Source: JAAYCI01 sp964367945 (lineage in GTDB: Bacteria > Bacillota > Clostridia > Oscillospirales > Ruminococcaceae). Taken from it: a DNA stretch of 31,639 nt. The notes under the pieces were generated by a model that did no database searches, was not told the origin of the DNA, and saw only the letters and a program-made list of their open reading frames with translations. The stretch is taken from assembly GCA_964367945.1 (NCBI GenBank), contig CAYIZZ010000013.1, positions 1 through 31,639 of the forward strand, read 5' to 3'. The position numbers and the translations under genes were made by a program. Below are positions 1 to 6,948 of the stretch, piece after piece; the stretch's first letter is position 1, and every line of letters starts with the position of its first letter.

Positions 1-17
1 TGAAACAAAGGAGTTTT

Positions 18-1784
18 ATGAGTACAACTATGTTCAGCGAACTATCTCTTCAGCCAAGTATGCAGAAAGCCATTGACGAGCGTGGATTTCATGAGGCAAC
101 ACCGGTACAAGCGCAAACCATTCCTCTCACACGTTCTGGCGTGGATATTTTAGCCCAGTCTCAAACAGGCACAGGAAAAACTATTGCGTTTTCCATCCCT
201 GCACTGGAGCGCATCCAGCCCGACGCCACTGACATTAAAGTGATGATTCTCTCCCCTACCAGGGAACTTGCCCAGCAATGTGCAGAAGAAGTTCGCAAGT
301 TGGCTCCATATATGCCACATATTCGCTTGGCGGATATTTTTGGAGGTTCCGATTATCGTGTACAGTTTCGTGCTCTGCGTAAGGCAAACATGGTAGTGGG
401 TACTCCCGGACGTATCATGGATCATATCAGCCGTGGTAGCATAAAACTTCACAACCTTGAAATGATTGTGCTGGATGAAGCAGACGAGATGCTGAACATG
501 GGCTTTAAAGAAGATGTTGAAACCATTTTAAGCGATGCGCCCGAAAGCCGCCAAACCGTGCTGTTTTCGGCCACTGTTCCAAAAAGTATTTTAGAAATCG
601 CACAGCAGTTTCAAAAAGATCCTGTGCAAATCAACCTTACCCAAAACAAAACCGTTTTGGGCGAAATTAAACAACTGTATGTTGAAACACCAAAACAATA
701 CAAAAACAATGCACTTACATTATTGTTGCATCAGCTGAAGCCAAAAAGATCCATCATTTTTGCCAACACTAAAAGTATGGTGGATGAGCTTTCACAAAAC
801 TTGTGTAAGGAAGGATTTTTGGCACAAGGCCTGCACGGTGACATGAAACAAAGCCAGCGCAGCACTGTTATGGCAGGTTTCAAAGGTGGAAACACCGAAA
901 TTTTAGTGGCCACCGACGTTGCCGCACGTGGTATTGATGTGCAAGACATCGACTATGTGTTTAACTACGATTTACCTCAAGTTGCCGAATATTACGTTCA
1001 TCGTATTGGGCGCACAGGACGTGCCGGACGCACAGGCACTGCCATTAGCATATGCTGCGGAAAACAGCAGCTGGGCACCATAAAAACTTTGGCGAAAAAG
1101 TCTCAGTCTAAAATCGCCGAAATGCCACTGCCCACAAAAGCAAGCATCCAATCACAACAGCTGGAGCGCAATATCGATAAAGTAAGGCAAGAGCTTACCA
1201 AAAAGCCCAGCGAACACAATATTGCTATTTTAGACCGTCTACTTGCCGAAGGCCACGACGCAAAAACCTTGGCATATGCTTTGATGAACTTATCGTTTGT
1301 CGAAAACGAGCTGAATGTGCAAGACATTCCTCAAAACAAACGTACCAAAAAACAAGAAGCTATCACACACATTGTATCTGACAAAAAATCAAAGAAAAAA
1401 GCAGACCTTAGTGTTTTATTATTCAACATTGGCTTTTCCTGCAATGTCAGCGCCAATCATCTGGTGGGCGCCATAACAGAACATGCCGGCATCACATCAA
1501 AACATATTGGCAAAATAGTGATTGAAGATAATCATTCGCTTGTGTCGGTATCCTCAGAGTTTATTCCCGATGTGCTAAAAGCAATGAAAAAGGTAAGAAT
1601 CTGCGGAAGACGAATCCATGTATTGAATGTAAGTGACGATTCAATACAAAATAAGCCTGCCCGCCGCACTTCACACAGTGGTAAAAAGAACTCTAAAAAA
1701 TATAGCAAAAAAAATAAGGGTAAACATCAATATATGTCGCCCAGATCTTCAAACCCACCTTCAAAAAAGCTATCGGCAAACTAA
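18..1784 (+). CDS. dbpA: DEAD-box ATP-dependent RNA helicase, DbpA/YxiN type
   Basis: ATP-dependent RNA helicase expected to remodel 23S rRNA during 50S assembly. The two RecA-like domains carry the family motifs in order: Q motif around residues 24-36, Walker A AQSQTGTGKT (46-55), PTRELAQQ, TPGR, DEAD near residue 153, SAT near 184 and HRIGRTGR near 328. Residues about 465-545 match the DbpA C-terminal RNA-binding domain, an RRM-like fold which in DbpA/YxiN binds hairpin 92 of 23S rRNA. The final 40 residues are a Lys/Ser/Arg-rich basic tail typical of RNA-binding extensions. At 588 aa it is longer than E. coli DbpA (about 457 aa), because of a longer linker and the tail. The start is supported by AAAGGAG 4-5 bases upstream. 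The helicase class is certain; the DbpA assignment rests on the C-terminal domain. Confidence 0.93.
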   Translation: MSTTMFSELSLQPSMQKAIDERGFHEATPVQAQTIPLTRSGVDILAQSQTGTGKTIAFSIPALERIQPDATDIKVMILSPTRELAQQCAEEVRKLAPYMPHIRLADIFGGSDYRVQFRALRKANMVVGTPGRIMDHISRGSIKLHNLEMIVLDEADEMLNMGFKEDVETILSDAPESRQTVLFSATVPKSILEIAQQFQKDPVQINLTQNKTVLGEIKQLYVETPKQYKNNALTLLLHQLKPKRSIIFANTKSMVDELSQNLCKEGFLAQGLHGDMKQSQRSTVMAGFKGGNTEILVATDVAARGIDVQDIDYVFNYDLPQVAEYYVHRIGRTGRAGRTGTAISICCGKQQLGTIKTLAKKSQSKIAEMPLPTKASIQSQQLERNIDKVRQELTKKPSEHNIAILDRLLAEGHDAKTLAYALMNLSFVENELNVQDIPQNKRTKKQEAITHIVSDKKSKKKADLSVLLFNIGFSCNVSANHLVGAITEHAGITSKHIGKIVIEDNHSLVSVSSEFIPDVLKAMKKVRICGRRIHVLNVSDDSIQNKPARRTSHSGKKNSKKYSKKNKGKHQYMSPRSSNPPSKKLSAN

Positions 1785-1823
1785 CACATAAATATTAAAA
1801 GTACTTTACTTCAATACCTGATA

Positions 1824-1857
1824 AAAAAGTGTCACACTATGTTTTGGCGCTTTTTTT
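1824..1857 (+). terminator. Intrinsic terminator after the helicase gene
   Basis: AAAAAGTGTC pairs with GGCGCTTTTT, allowing two G-U pairs, around a 12-base loop and runs into a T tract. It lies 40 bases past the helicase stop codon. Confidence 0.6.
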
Positions 1858-1943
1858 GTGCAATATTTTAGATAATACCAACATTAAAAAATAATGTTAC
1901 ATTTTTATTTTATAAATATTAACAATTACAACATGCATTTACA

Positions 1944-1972
1944 TTGACTGTTCTATACTGTTTTGATACAAT
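1944..1972 (+). promoter_or_regulatory. Sigma-A type promoter for the GGDEF-EAL gene
   Basis: TTGACT at 1944-1949, a 17-base spacer, then TACAAT at 1967-1972. The predicted leader is about 105 bases and ends in AAAGGAA before the ATG at 2086. The rest of the 1785-2085 interval is AT-rich and holds only this promoter and the upstream terminator. Confidence 0.6.
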
Positions 1973-2085
1973 TATTTTGGATATTTGTATCTATATGTGT
2001 ATAATAATTACCGATTGGCATCTATAACATTATTTACTGTCTGTGGTATATTCATACATTTTTGTTCTTATAAAGGAAATTTCAT

Positions 2086-4311
2086 ATGAAACAGAACAAA
2101 ATAAATATAAGCAAACTTTCAACTATAATTGTTACCATAGTTTTCTTTTTAGTTGCAGGTCTAGTTGTTTTATATATAACAACTGTTGATGATGAAATAC
2201 TTGAAGCCACTCGCATCAAAATGGAAGATTTAGGGTTTCAGATGGGCTCGGAAATAGAATCCAGTGTTGGTGAAAGCACTGATGATTTATCACTGATTGC
2301 ACAGTATGCATCTGATGCCGATATAACTTTTGATACTGCAGCCGATTTTTTACAATCACAGTCGCAAGCGGAAGAATTTGAAAACATTTATTATATAGAC
2401 TTAGACGGAAACGGTATTTCTTCCAAAAATATTCATCGGAATTTTTCACAAAATAAAACGTTCATTAATATCTTTAACGACGAAATTTTTATCGACTATC
2501 CATATATTTCATCAGTAACAGGCGAGCTGATTTTTGAGCTTGCTGTTCCTATTATGAAAGACGGCGTTGTAAGCGGTGTGTTGTTCGGCGAAACTCCCGT
2601 GGAAGACTTGTATGAAATCATAGACAGCATAGCAAAAGGTGGCTGGATATTCCTTACCGATACTGATTTGAATATCCATTTCACCACCAGTGTAGGTCAC
2701 ACAGATTCTACCGCTGTTCCCTCGCATGATATTGAAACATTAGGCCATGAAAATATTGCATCTGCTATCCAAGATGTACTAAACGGCAATGGCGGCAGTT
2801 TCACTTATGTTGCAAACTATGGCACAGGAAACACCCAAAAAATACTTTTTTACTATCCCATCAAAATGACCGACTGGGTGCTGGCTATAGCAATAGAAGA
2901 AACTTCAATCAGTGTTGATTTTGCAACAGCCATCGAGCAAATTATAATGATAAGCATAGTTATCTTACTTACCATAATATTCTTTGTTATATATATTTGG
3001 ATCCATCAAATATATTCACTTAAATCACTGAAAAAAACAGCATATATAGACCCTCTTACAAATCTTCCGAACTTACTAAAGCTAAAAAAAGACATGTCGA
3101 ATATTTTAACCAAAAACAAAACCAAACGATATGCCGTGGTAAAAATAGATATCGAGAACTTCAAAGCTATAAATGAAATGTTTGGATTTGAAGTGGGCAA
3201 CAGAGTGTTGCAATCATTCAAGCCTATCAGGGATACCGTGCCTGAGCCAACACTTATGATCACCCGTACCGGTGTGGATGAGTTTATACTATTTTCAGGT
3301 AACGGATTCTTGGACGACATGGAGGACCGCACCGAAATTTATGAGTCTTACTACAAAAAATTCATTCCGGAGCTTGGCGAATATAAAATATCGTTTAAGT
3401 ATGGCAGATATCACATTCCAGTCGGATACACCGATGTTGACGATATTATCAACAAGCTTAATTTGGCGCACAAGATATCTAAAGAAAGTAAAGGCCTGAT
3501 AATTTACGACTATGACGAAAGCTATACCAAGAAGATTTTAAAGGAAGCTGAACTTACGAAAAAAATGAGCGCCGCCTTGCTAAAAAACGAATTTTTAATG
3601 TACCTGCAACCAAAATTCAGTCTGAAAGAAGATAAAATCATCGGTGCAGAGGCACTGGTTCGATGGCAAGAAGCTGACGGAACAATGATTTTTCCAAACG
3701 ATTTTGTCCCATTGTTTGAGAAAAACGGGTTTATTGTGGAGCTTGATAGATATATTTTAGAAAAAGCATGTATCACCCTGAGAAAGTGGATGGATGAAGG
3801 TATAAATCCTATTCCGATATCTGTGAACTGCTCACGGCAAAACTTGCAGTATGATGATTTTATTCAGGCTATCAGAATCATTGCCGATAAATATGATATA
3901 CCTCATGGATTAATTGAAGTAGAGCTGACCGAAACTGCTACTATAGCAAACGAAGGAATAATCGAAACACTGTTTTCTGATCTGCGTCAAAACGGGTTTG
4001 GAATTTCAATTGACGATTTTGGGGCAGGATATTCTTCTCTAGGACTTTTGAAAAACCTAAAAGTTGACACCTTGAAAATGGATAGAAGCTTTTTCATCGA
4101 TGAAAAAGAAATTGTCCGCTCTGAATATGTTATAGACGGCTTTATCAAGCTTGCTCACAAGCTTGACATGTTTGTTGTAGCTGAAGGTATTGAGACATCA
4201 TCGCAAATTGAAATGCTAAAGAAAGTAGATTGCGATGCCGTTCAAGGGTATTATTACTCAAAACCTATACCCATCCCTGAATTTGAAGAAAAATACAAAG
4301 ACACAATGTAA
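2086..4311 (+). CDS. Membrane Cache-GGDEF-EAL protein, probable c-di-GMP phosphodiesterase
   Basis: Membrane-bound c-di-GMP protein. An N-terminal transmembrane helix (about residues 14-32), an extracellular Cache-type sensor (about 35-280) and a second helix (about 285-308) precede the GGDEF and EAL domains. The GGDEF signature is degenerate, reading RTGVDEF near residue 395, so cyclase activity is doubtful. The EAL domain is complete in its key positions: AEALVRW near residue 520, VNCS, ELTE, DDFGAGYSS, the catalytic-site lysine in DTLKMDRSFF, AEGIET and QGYYYSKP. I infer that the protein hydrolyses c-di-GMP to pGpG, possibly with the degenerate GGDEF acting as a GTP-sensing regulatory domain as known in some family members. 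The RBS AAAGGAA supports the start. A second GGDEF gene follows after 81 bases in the same direction and may be co-transcribed. Confidence 0.9.
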   Translation: MKQNKINISKLSTIIVTIVFFLVAGLVVLYITTVDDEILEATRIKMEDLGFQMGSEIESSVGESTDDLSLIAQYASDADITFDTAADFLQSQSQAEEFENIYYIDLDGNGISSKNIHRNFSQNKTFINIFNDEIFIDYPYISSVTGELIFELAVPIMKDGVVSGVLFGETPVEDLYEIIDSIAKGGWIFLTDTDLNIHFTTSVGHTDSTAVPSHDIETLGHENIASAIQDVLNGNGGSFTYVANYGTGNTQKILFYYPIKMTDWVLAIAIEETSISVDFATAIEQIIMISIVILLTIIFFVIYIWIHQIYSLKSLKKTAYIDPLTNLPNLLKLKKDMSNILTKNKTKRYAVVKIDIENFKAINEMFGFEVGNRVLQSFKPIRDTVPEPTLMITRTGVDEFILFSGNGFLDDMEDRTEIYESYYKKFIPELGEYKISFKYGRYHIPVGYTDVDDIINKLNLAHKISKESKGLIIYDYDESYTKKILKEAELTKKMSAALLKNEFLMYLQPKFSLKEDKIIGAEALVRWQEADGTMIFPNDFVPLFEKNGFIVELDRYILEKACITLRKWMDEGINPIPISVNCSRQNLQYDDFIQAIRIIADKYDIPHGLIEVELTETATIANEGIIETLFSDLRQNGFGISIDDFGAGYSSLGLLKNLKVDTLKMDRSFFIDEKEIVRSEYVIDGFIKLAHKLDMFVVAEGIETSSQIEMLKKVDCDAVQGYYYSKPIPIPEFEEKYKDTM

Positions 4312-4392
4312 TGATAACGTTTTTGGTGTGGTGCAAATAAAGCCACACACTGATACCCTTGACTTTTCAAGGAAATTAAAGGTGGTTAAAAC

Positions 4393-5718
4393 ATGTCAAA
4401 ATTCATAAAATGGCTAAACAATACCCCCATTCAAAAGAAATTTATACCGCTTCAGTATTTTATTATTGGCAGTGTTGTTATTATTAGTGCATTTGCTTTG
4501 TTTTCAGTTGTTATAGTGAATATGTCTTCTGAAAATATAATTGATGTTAATGTGCGCCATAAAGAAGAGCTTAGCGCCATCACACGTAACATGTATGTAT
4601 GTCGTGTTTTAGGCCGAGATATTTTGCTACAAGAAGATGAGGATATAAGGAATGAGCTTTATAACCAATACCTCGGCGCCTTTATTGAACTCGACAATAG
4701 AATGGAAAGTTTTTCCAAATACTTGAGCGGCACTCAGCTAACTGAATTTAACACTATTATCGAAGAAAAAGATAAATACAAAGATAGCATGATACTCTCT
4801 GCTGATATCATGATTGGCGGCGGTGCATATGAAGATGCACTATATGCGTTGCAGGTGGTTACCCCTATTGCAAACGAATTTTTCGGAAGTATTGATGACT
4901 TTTCCGCCGAAGAAGAGCGCATTCTTAATGAAGAACTGCAAAGAAACAGCAATCTGGTTTTCGCTATTTTGCTTTCAGGAGTAATTTTAAACATTCTTGT
5001 TATTGCAGCTGTGGTTATATTCATCAAGTTCTTCTCTAAAAGCATGAGCTCTAGCCTAATGAGCCTTGAAAAATCCATGTCTGAAATCGCCGACACCGGC
5101 AACATGAAGATAGCCATACCAAATAAACTCTACACCAATGACGAGGTGGGCCGAATTGCCAGCGTTGCAAACAAAATGAAAACTATGTTGCTTGAATATT
5201 CCTTCACCGACACGCTTACCGGTGGGCTTAACACAAAGGCATATCACGAAGAGCTAATCGACATATTTGCCGACGAAACGCAAGAAAAAGATATCTGGTG
5301 TGTGGTGGCCGACATGAACAACCTAAAGCTTATTAATGATATTTTAGGGCATATTGATGGCGACAGCGCTATACGAAACTCTTACTATTCATTGAATGAT
5401 AATTTTAAACCATACGGTAAAAGCTTCCGTATTGGTGGCGATGAGTTTGTTTCTATTTTATCCGGATGCACAAAAAAAGATATAGAAGATACCATTTTGA
5501 AAGTCGCTAATCAAATCGAGAAACTGAACACTAACGATGAATATAAGTTTTCGCTTGCTTTTGGGTTTGACAATTTCCGCGGCAAAACACTGCATGAATA
5601 TAATGAATTCTTTAAAACAGTGGATAAAAAGATGTACGAAAACAAAGCCGCCAGCAAGCAAGCACGCCTAAATGCGCGAGTGGTGGAACCTCTTGATAAA
5701 ACGACGACAGTAATATAG
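4393..5718 (+). CDS. Membrane HAMP-GGDEF diguanylate cyclase
   Basis: Probable diguanylate cyclase that makes c-di-GMP from two GTP. A transmembrane helix at about residues 22-45 and another at about 193-213 flank a helical extracellular region (about 46-192) resembling the four-helix-bundle sensors of chemoreceptors. A HAMP-like segment (about 214-268) leads into the GGDEF domain. The active-site signature is intact, RIGGDEF, near residue 348, and the domain opens with the usual DTLTGGLN segment. The RxxD inhibitory site normally found upstream of GGDEF is absent, so product inhibition there is not expected. AAAGGTGG lies 8 bases before the ATG. It follows the EAL protein closely, so this pair could set c-di-GMP up and down from one transcript. 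Confidence 0.88.
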   Translation: MSKFIKWLNNTPIQKKFIPLQYFIIGSVVIISAFALFSVVIVNMSSENIIDVNVRHKEELSAITRNMYVCRVLGRDILLQEDEDIRNELYNQYLGAFIELDNRMESFSKYLSGTQLTEFNTIIEEKDKYKDSMILSADIMIGGGAYEDALYALQVVTPIANEFFGSIDDFSAEEERILNEELQRNSNLVFAILLSGVILNILVIAAVVIFIKFFSKSMSSSLMSLEKSMSEIADTGNMKIAIPNKLYTNDEVGRIASVANKMKTMLLEYSFTDTLTGGLNTKAYHEELIDIFADETQEKDIWCVVADMNNLKLINDILGHIDGDSAIRNSYYSLNDNFKPYGKSFRIGGDEFVSILSGCTKKDIEDTILKVANQIEKLNTNDEYKFSLAFGFDNFRGKTLHEYNEFFKTVDKKMYENKAASKQARLNARVVEPLDKTTTVI

Positions 5719-5744
5719 TAATATATTAAAGCTATAATCTATAT

Positions 5745-5853
5745 AAAAAGCTGACACTTTCTTGATTTGAACTGCACCCCTTTCGTTGGTCATATAGTTA
5801 TTATACTATATGTCTAACTTTTTGGGGTCAGTTCAATTAAGTGTCAGCTTTTT
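5745..5853. terminator. Bidirectional intrinsic terminator, split by an insertion in its loop
   Basis: The 15-base arm AAAAAGCTGACACTT (5745-5759) is perfectly complementary to AAGTGTCAGCTTTTT (5839-5853), with A tracts on the left and T tracts on the right. It sits between the convergent ends of the GGDEF gene (stop at 5718) and pflA (stop at 5865), as expected for a shared terminator. The arms are now 79 bases apart because a MITE-like element occupies the loop. Without it the loop would be 8 bases. Confidence 0.75.
5768..5835. mobile_element. 68-bp MITE-like element with IS3-type ends
   Basis: The element begins TGAACTGCACCCC and ends GGGGTCAGTTCA, with further pairing inward (CATATAG at 5791-5797 with CTATATG at 5806-5812). 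TG...CA ends with a GGGGTCAGTTCA motif and a nearby GTTAGAC-type sequence resemble the termini of IS3-family elements. It is flanked by ATT on both sides (5765-5767 and 5836-5838), which fits a 3-bp target duplication. No transposase is encoded, so it could only move in trans. The IS3 link is from memory of end sequences, not from a search. Confidence 0.6.
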
Positions 5854-5864
5854 TATACGACTAA

Positions 5865-6629
5865 TTATTGCGGTGTTTTGTTATGAAAATCATTTCTTTT
5901 TGCCAGTTCTTGCTTTATGCCTTTTATAATCACACTCATTGCATACGAAGCTCTCTCGGCGGAAGTTTCACTGACACCTTCAAGCGGATACTTCATGTTC
6001 AGCTTTTTATATTTATCTATTGCCATAGTATGATATGGGATTATATCTAGCGCTTTTATGTTACGCAACTCGGACAAAAAAGCTCCCAACTCTAAAAGAT
6101 ATTCTTCTTGCAACGTTATTTTTTCTATCACAACATGACGTATCCAAACATCCTTGTTAATCTTTGAAAGATATCGTGCAAAATCTAGTATATTTTTGTT
6201 GCCGACTCCTGTCAAGCTTTTATGCTTTACATTATCAACGTGCTTGATATCCAGCAAAACAAGATCCGTATACTTCATCAGCATATCAATTTTCTCTTGA
6301 TTTTCTTCGCCAAAGGTTACGCCGGAAGTATCAAGGCATGTATGTATATCTTTTTCTTTACACTTCAAAAAAAGCTCTGTGAGAAAATCAATCTGCAACA
6401 GTGGTTCTCCGCCGGTTACTGTTATTCCTCCGGTGGTGAAAACTTTCGTTTTTTCATATTGTAATAATATATCATCTGTGGAAAATTGCTTGCCTACATT
6501 TGTGTCCCAAGTATCGGGATTATGGCAATAACTGCACCGCAAAGGACACCCCTGCATAAAAACCACCATTCTTATACCGGGACCATCCACGGTTCCAAAC
6601 GAGTCTATAGAGTGTATATATCCTTTCAT
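5865..6629 (-). CDS. pflA: Pyruvate formate-lyase activating enzyme (radical SAM)
   Basis: Radical SAM enzyme that abstracts a hydrogen from the essential glycine of PFL, using S-adenosylmethionine and a [4Fe-4S] cluster. The cluster motif CxxxCxxC is present near residues 29-36 as CPLRCSYC, following the family opening IHSIDSFGTVDGPGIR. GGEPLL and the length of 254 aa match PFL-activating enzymes, which lack the extra ferredoxin-like domain of many other glycyl-radical activases. It is the last gene of the minus-strand pfl operon, 41 bases after the glycyl-radical domain gene, with GAGG about 10 bases before the ATG. Its target peptide RVSGYAV is carried by the small separate protein encoded just upstream, so this activase probably acts on a split PFL. 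Confidence 0.93.
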   Translation of the reverse strand: MKGYIHSIDSFGTVDGPGIRMVVFMQGCPLRCSYCHNPDTWDTNVGKQFSTDDILLQYEKTKVFTTGGITVTGGEPLLQIDFLTELFLKCKEKDIHTCLDTSGVTFGEENQEKIDMLMKYTDLVLLDIKHVDNVKHKSLTGVGNKNILDFARYLSKINKDVWIRHVVIEKITLQEEYLLELGAFLSELRNIKALDIIPYHTMAIDKYKKLNMKYPLEGVSETSAERASYAMSVIIKGIKQELAKRNDFHNKTPQ

Positions 6630-6670
6630 TACTCATTGCCTCATAATACAGCTGCAACTTTCTATCTTCG

Positions 6671-6916
6671 CTATATTTCCGAGTGAAAAGTACGCGAGAT
6701 GATATCGTCTTGCTGCTCTTTAGTTAGTTTCACAAAATTAACAGCATATCCCGATACCCTAACTGTGAGCTGAGGATAATTTTCAGGATGCTTTTGAGCA
6801 TCAAGCAATGTTTCTTTTGTGAACACATTTACGTTGAGATGATGTCCGCCCATTTGTGCATAACTATCTAATAATGATACCAGATTATCTACTTGTTTGT
6901 CATTAGTTATACTCAT
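6671..6916 (-). CDS. Stand-alone PFL glycyl-radical domain (C-terminal part of split PFL)
   Basis: Separate 81-aa protein equivalent to the last 75 or so residues of a normal PFL. It contains NLVSLLDSY, HHLNVNVF, the PENYPQLTVRVSGYAV radical loop and the ending LTKEQQDDIISRTFH. The glycyl radical site is Gly56 in RVSGYAV. It has its own RBS (GAGGA, 8 bases before ATG) and an in-frame TGA just upstream, so it is translated on its own, 32 bases after the end of the 709-aa core gene. It resembles E. coli GrcA/YfiD in concept (a free glycyl-radical domain that can repair PFL). Here, however, the core gene next to it lacks this domain, so the small protein should be an obligatory subunit rather than a spare part. 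Confidence 0.9.
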   Translation of the reverse strand: MSITNDKQVDNLVSLLDSYAQMGGHHLNVNVFTKETLLDAQKHPENYPQLTVRVSGYAVNFVKLTKEQQDDIISRTFHSEI

Positions 6917-6948
6917 AATTTGTCCTCATTTCTTGATTTTTATAAAAG

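Noticed and set aside
3006..3332. 108-codon frame opposite the GGDEF-EAL gene
   Set aside because: Antisense to clear GGDEF coding sequence; composition fits a shadow frame.
4326..4372. Two small hairpins (GTGTGG...CCACAC and CCTTGA...TCAAGG) before the GGDEF gene, with GCAAA and AGCCAC pieces, considered as a c-di-GMP riboswitch
   Set aside because: The leader between the two genes is only 81 bases. The GEMM core with its ACAGGGCAAACC part and tetraloop-receptor is missing, so the likeness is limited to a few bases.
6917..6948. Split PFL explained as a sequencing frameshift
   Set aside because: The small gene has its own RBS and an in-frame TGA upstream, and the core continues for 37 codons of unrelated sequence. 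One inserted or deleted base cannot join them.
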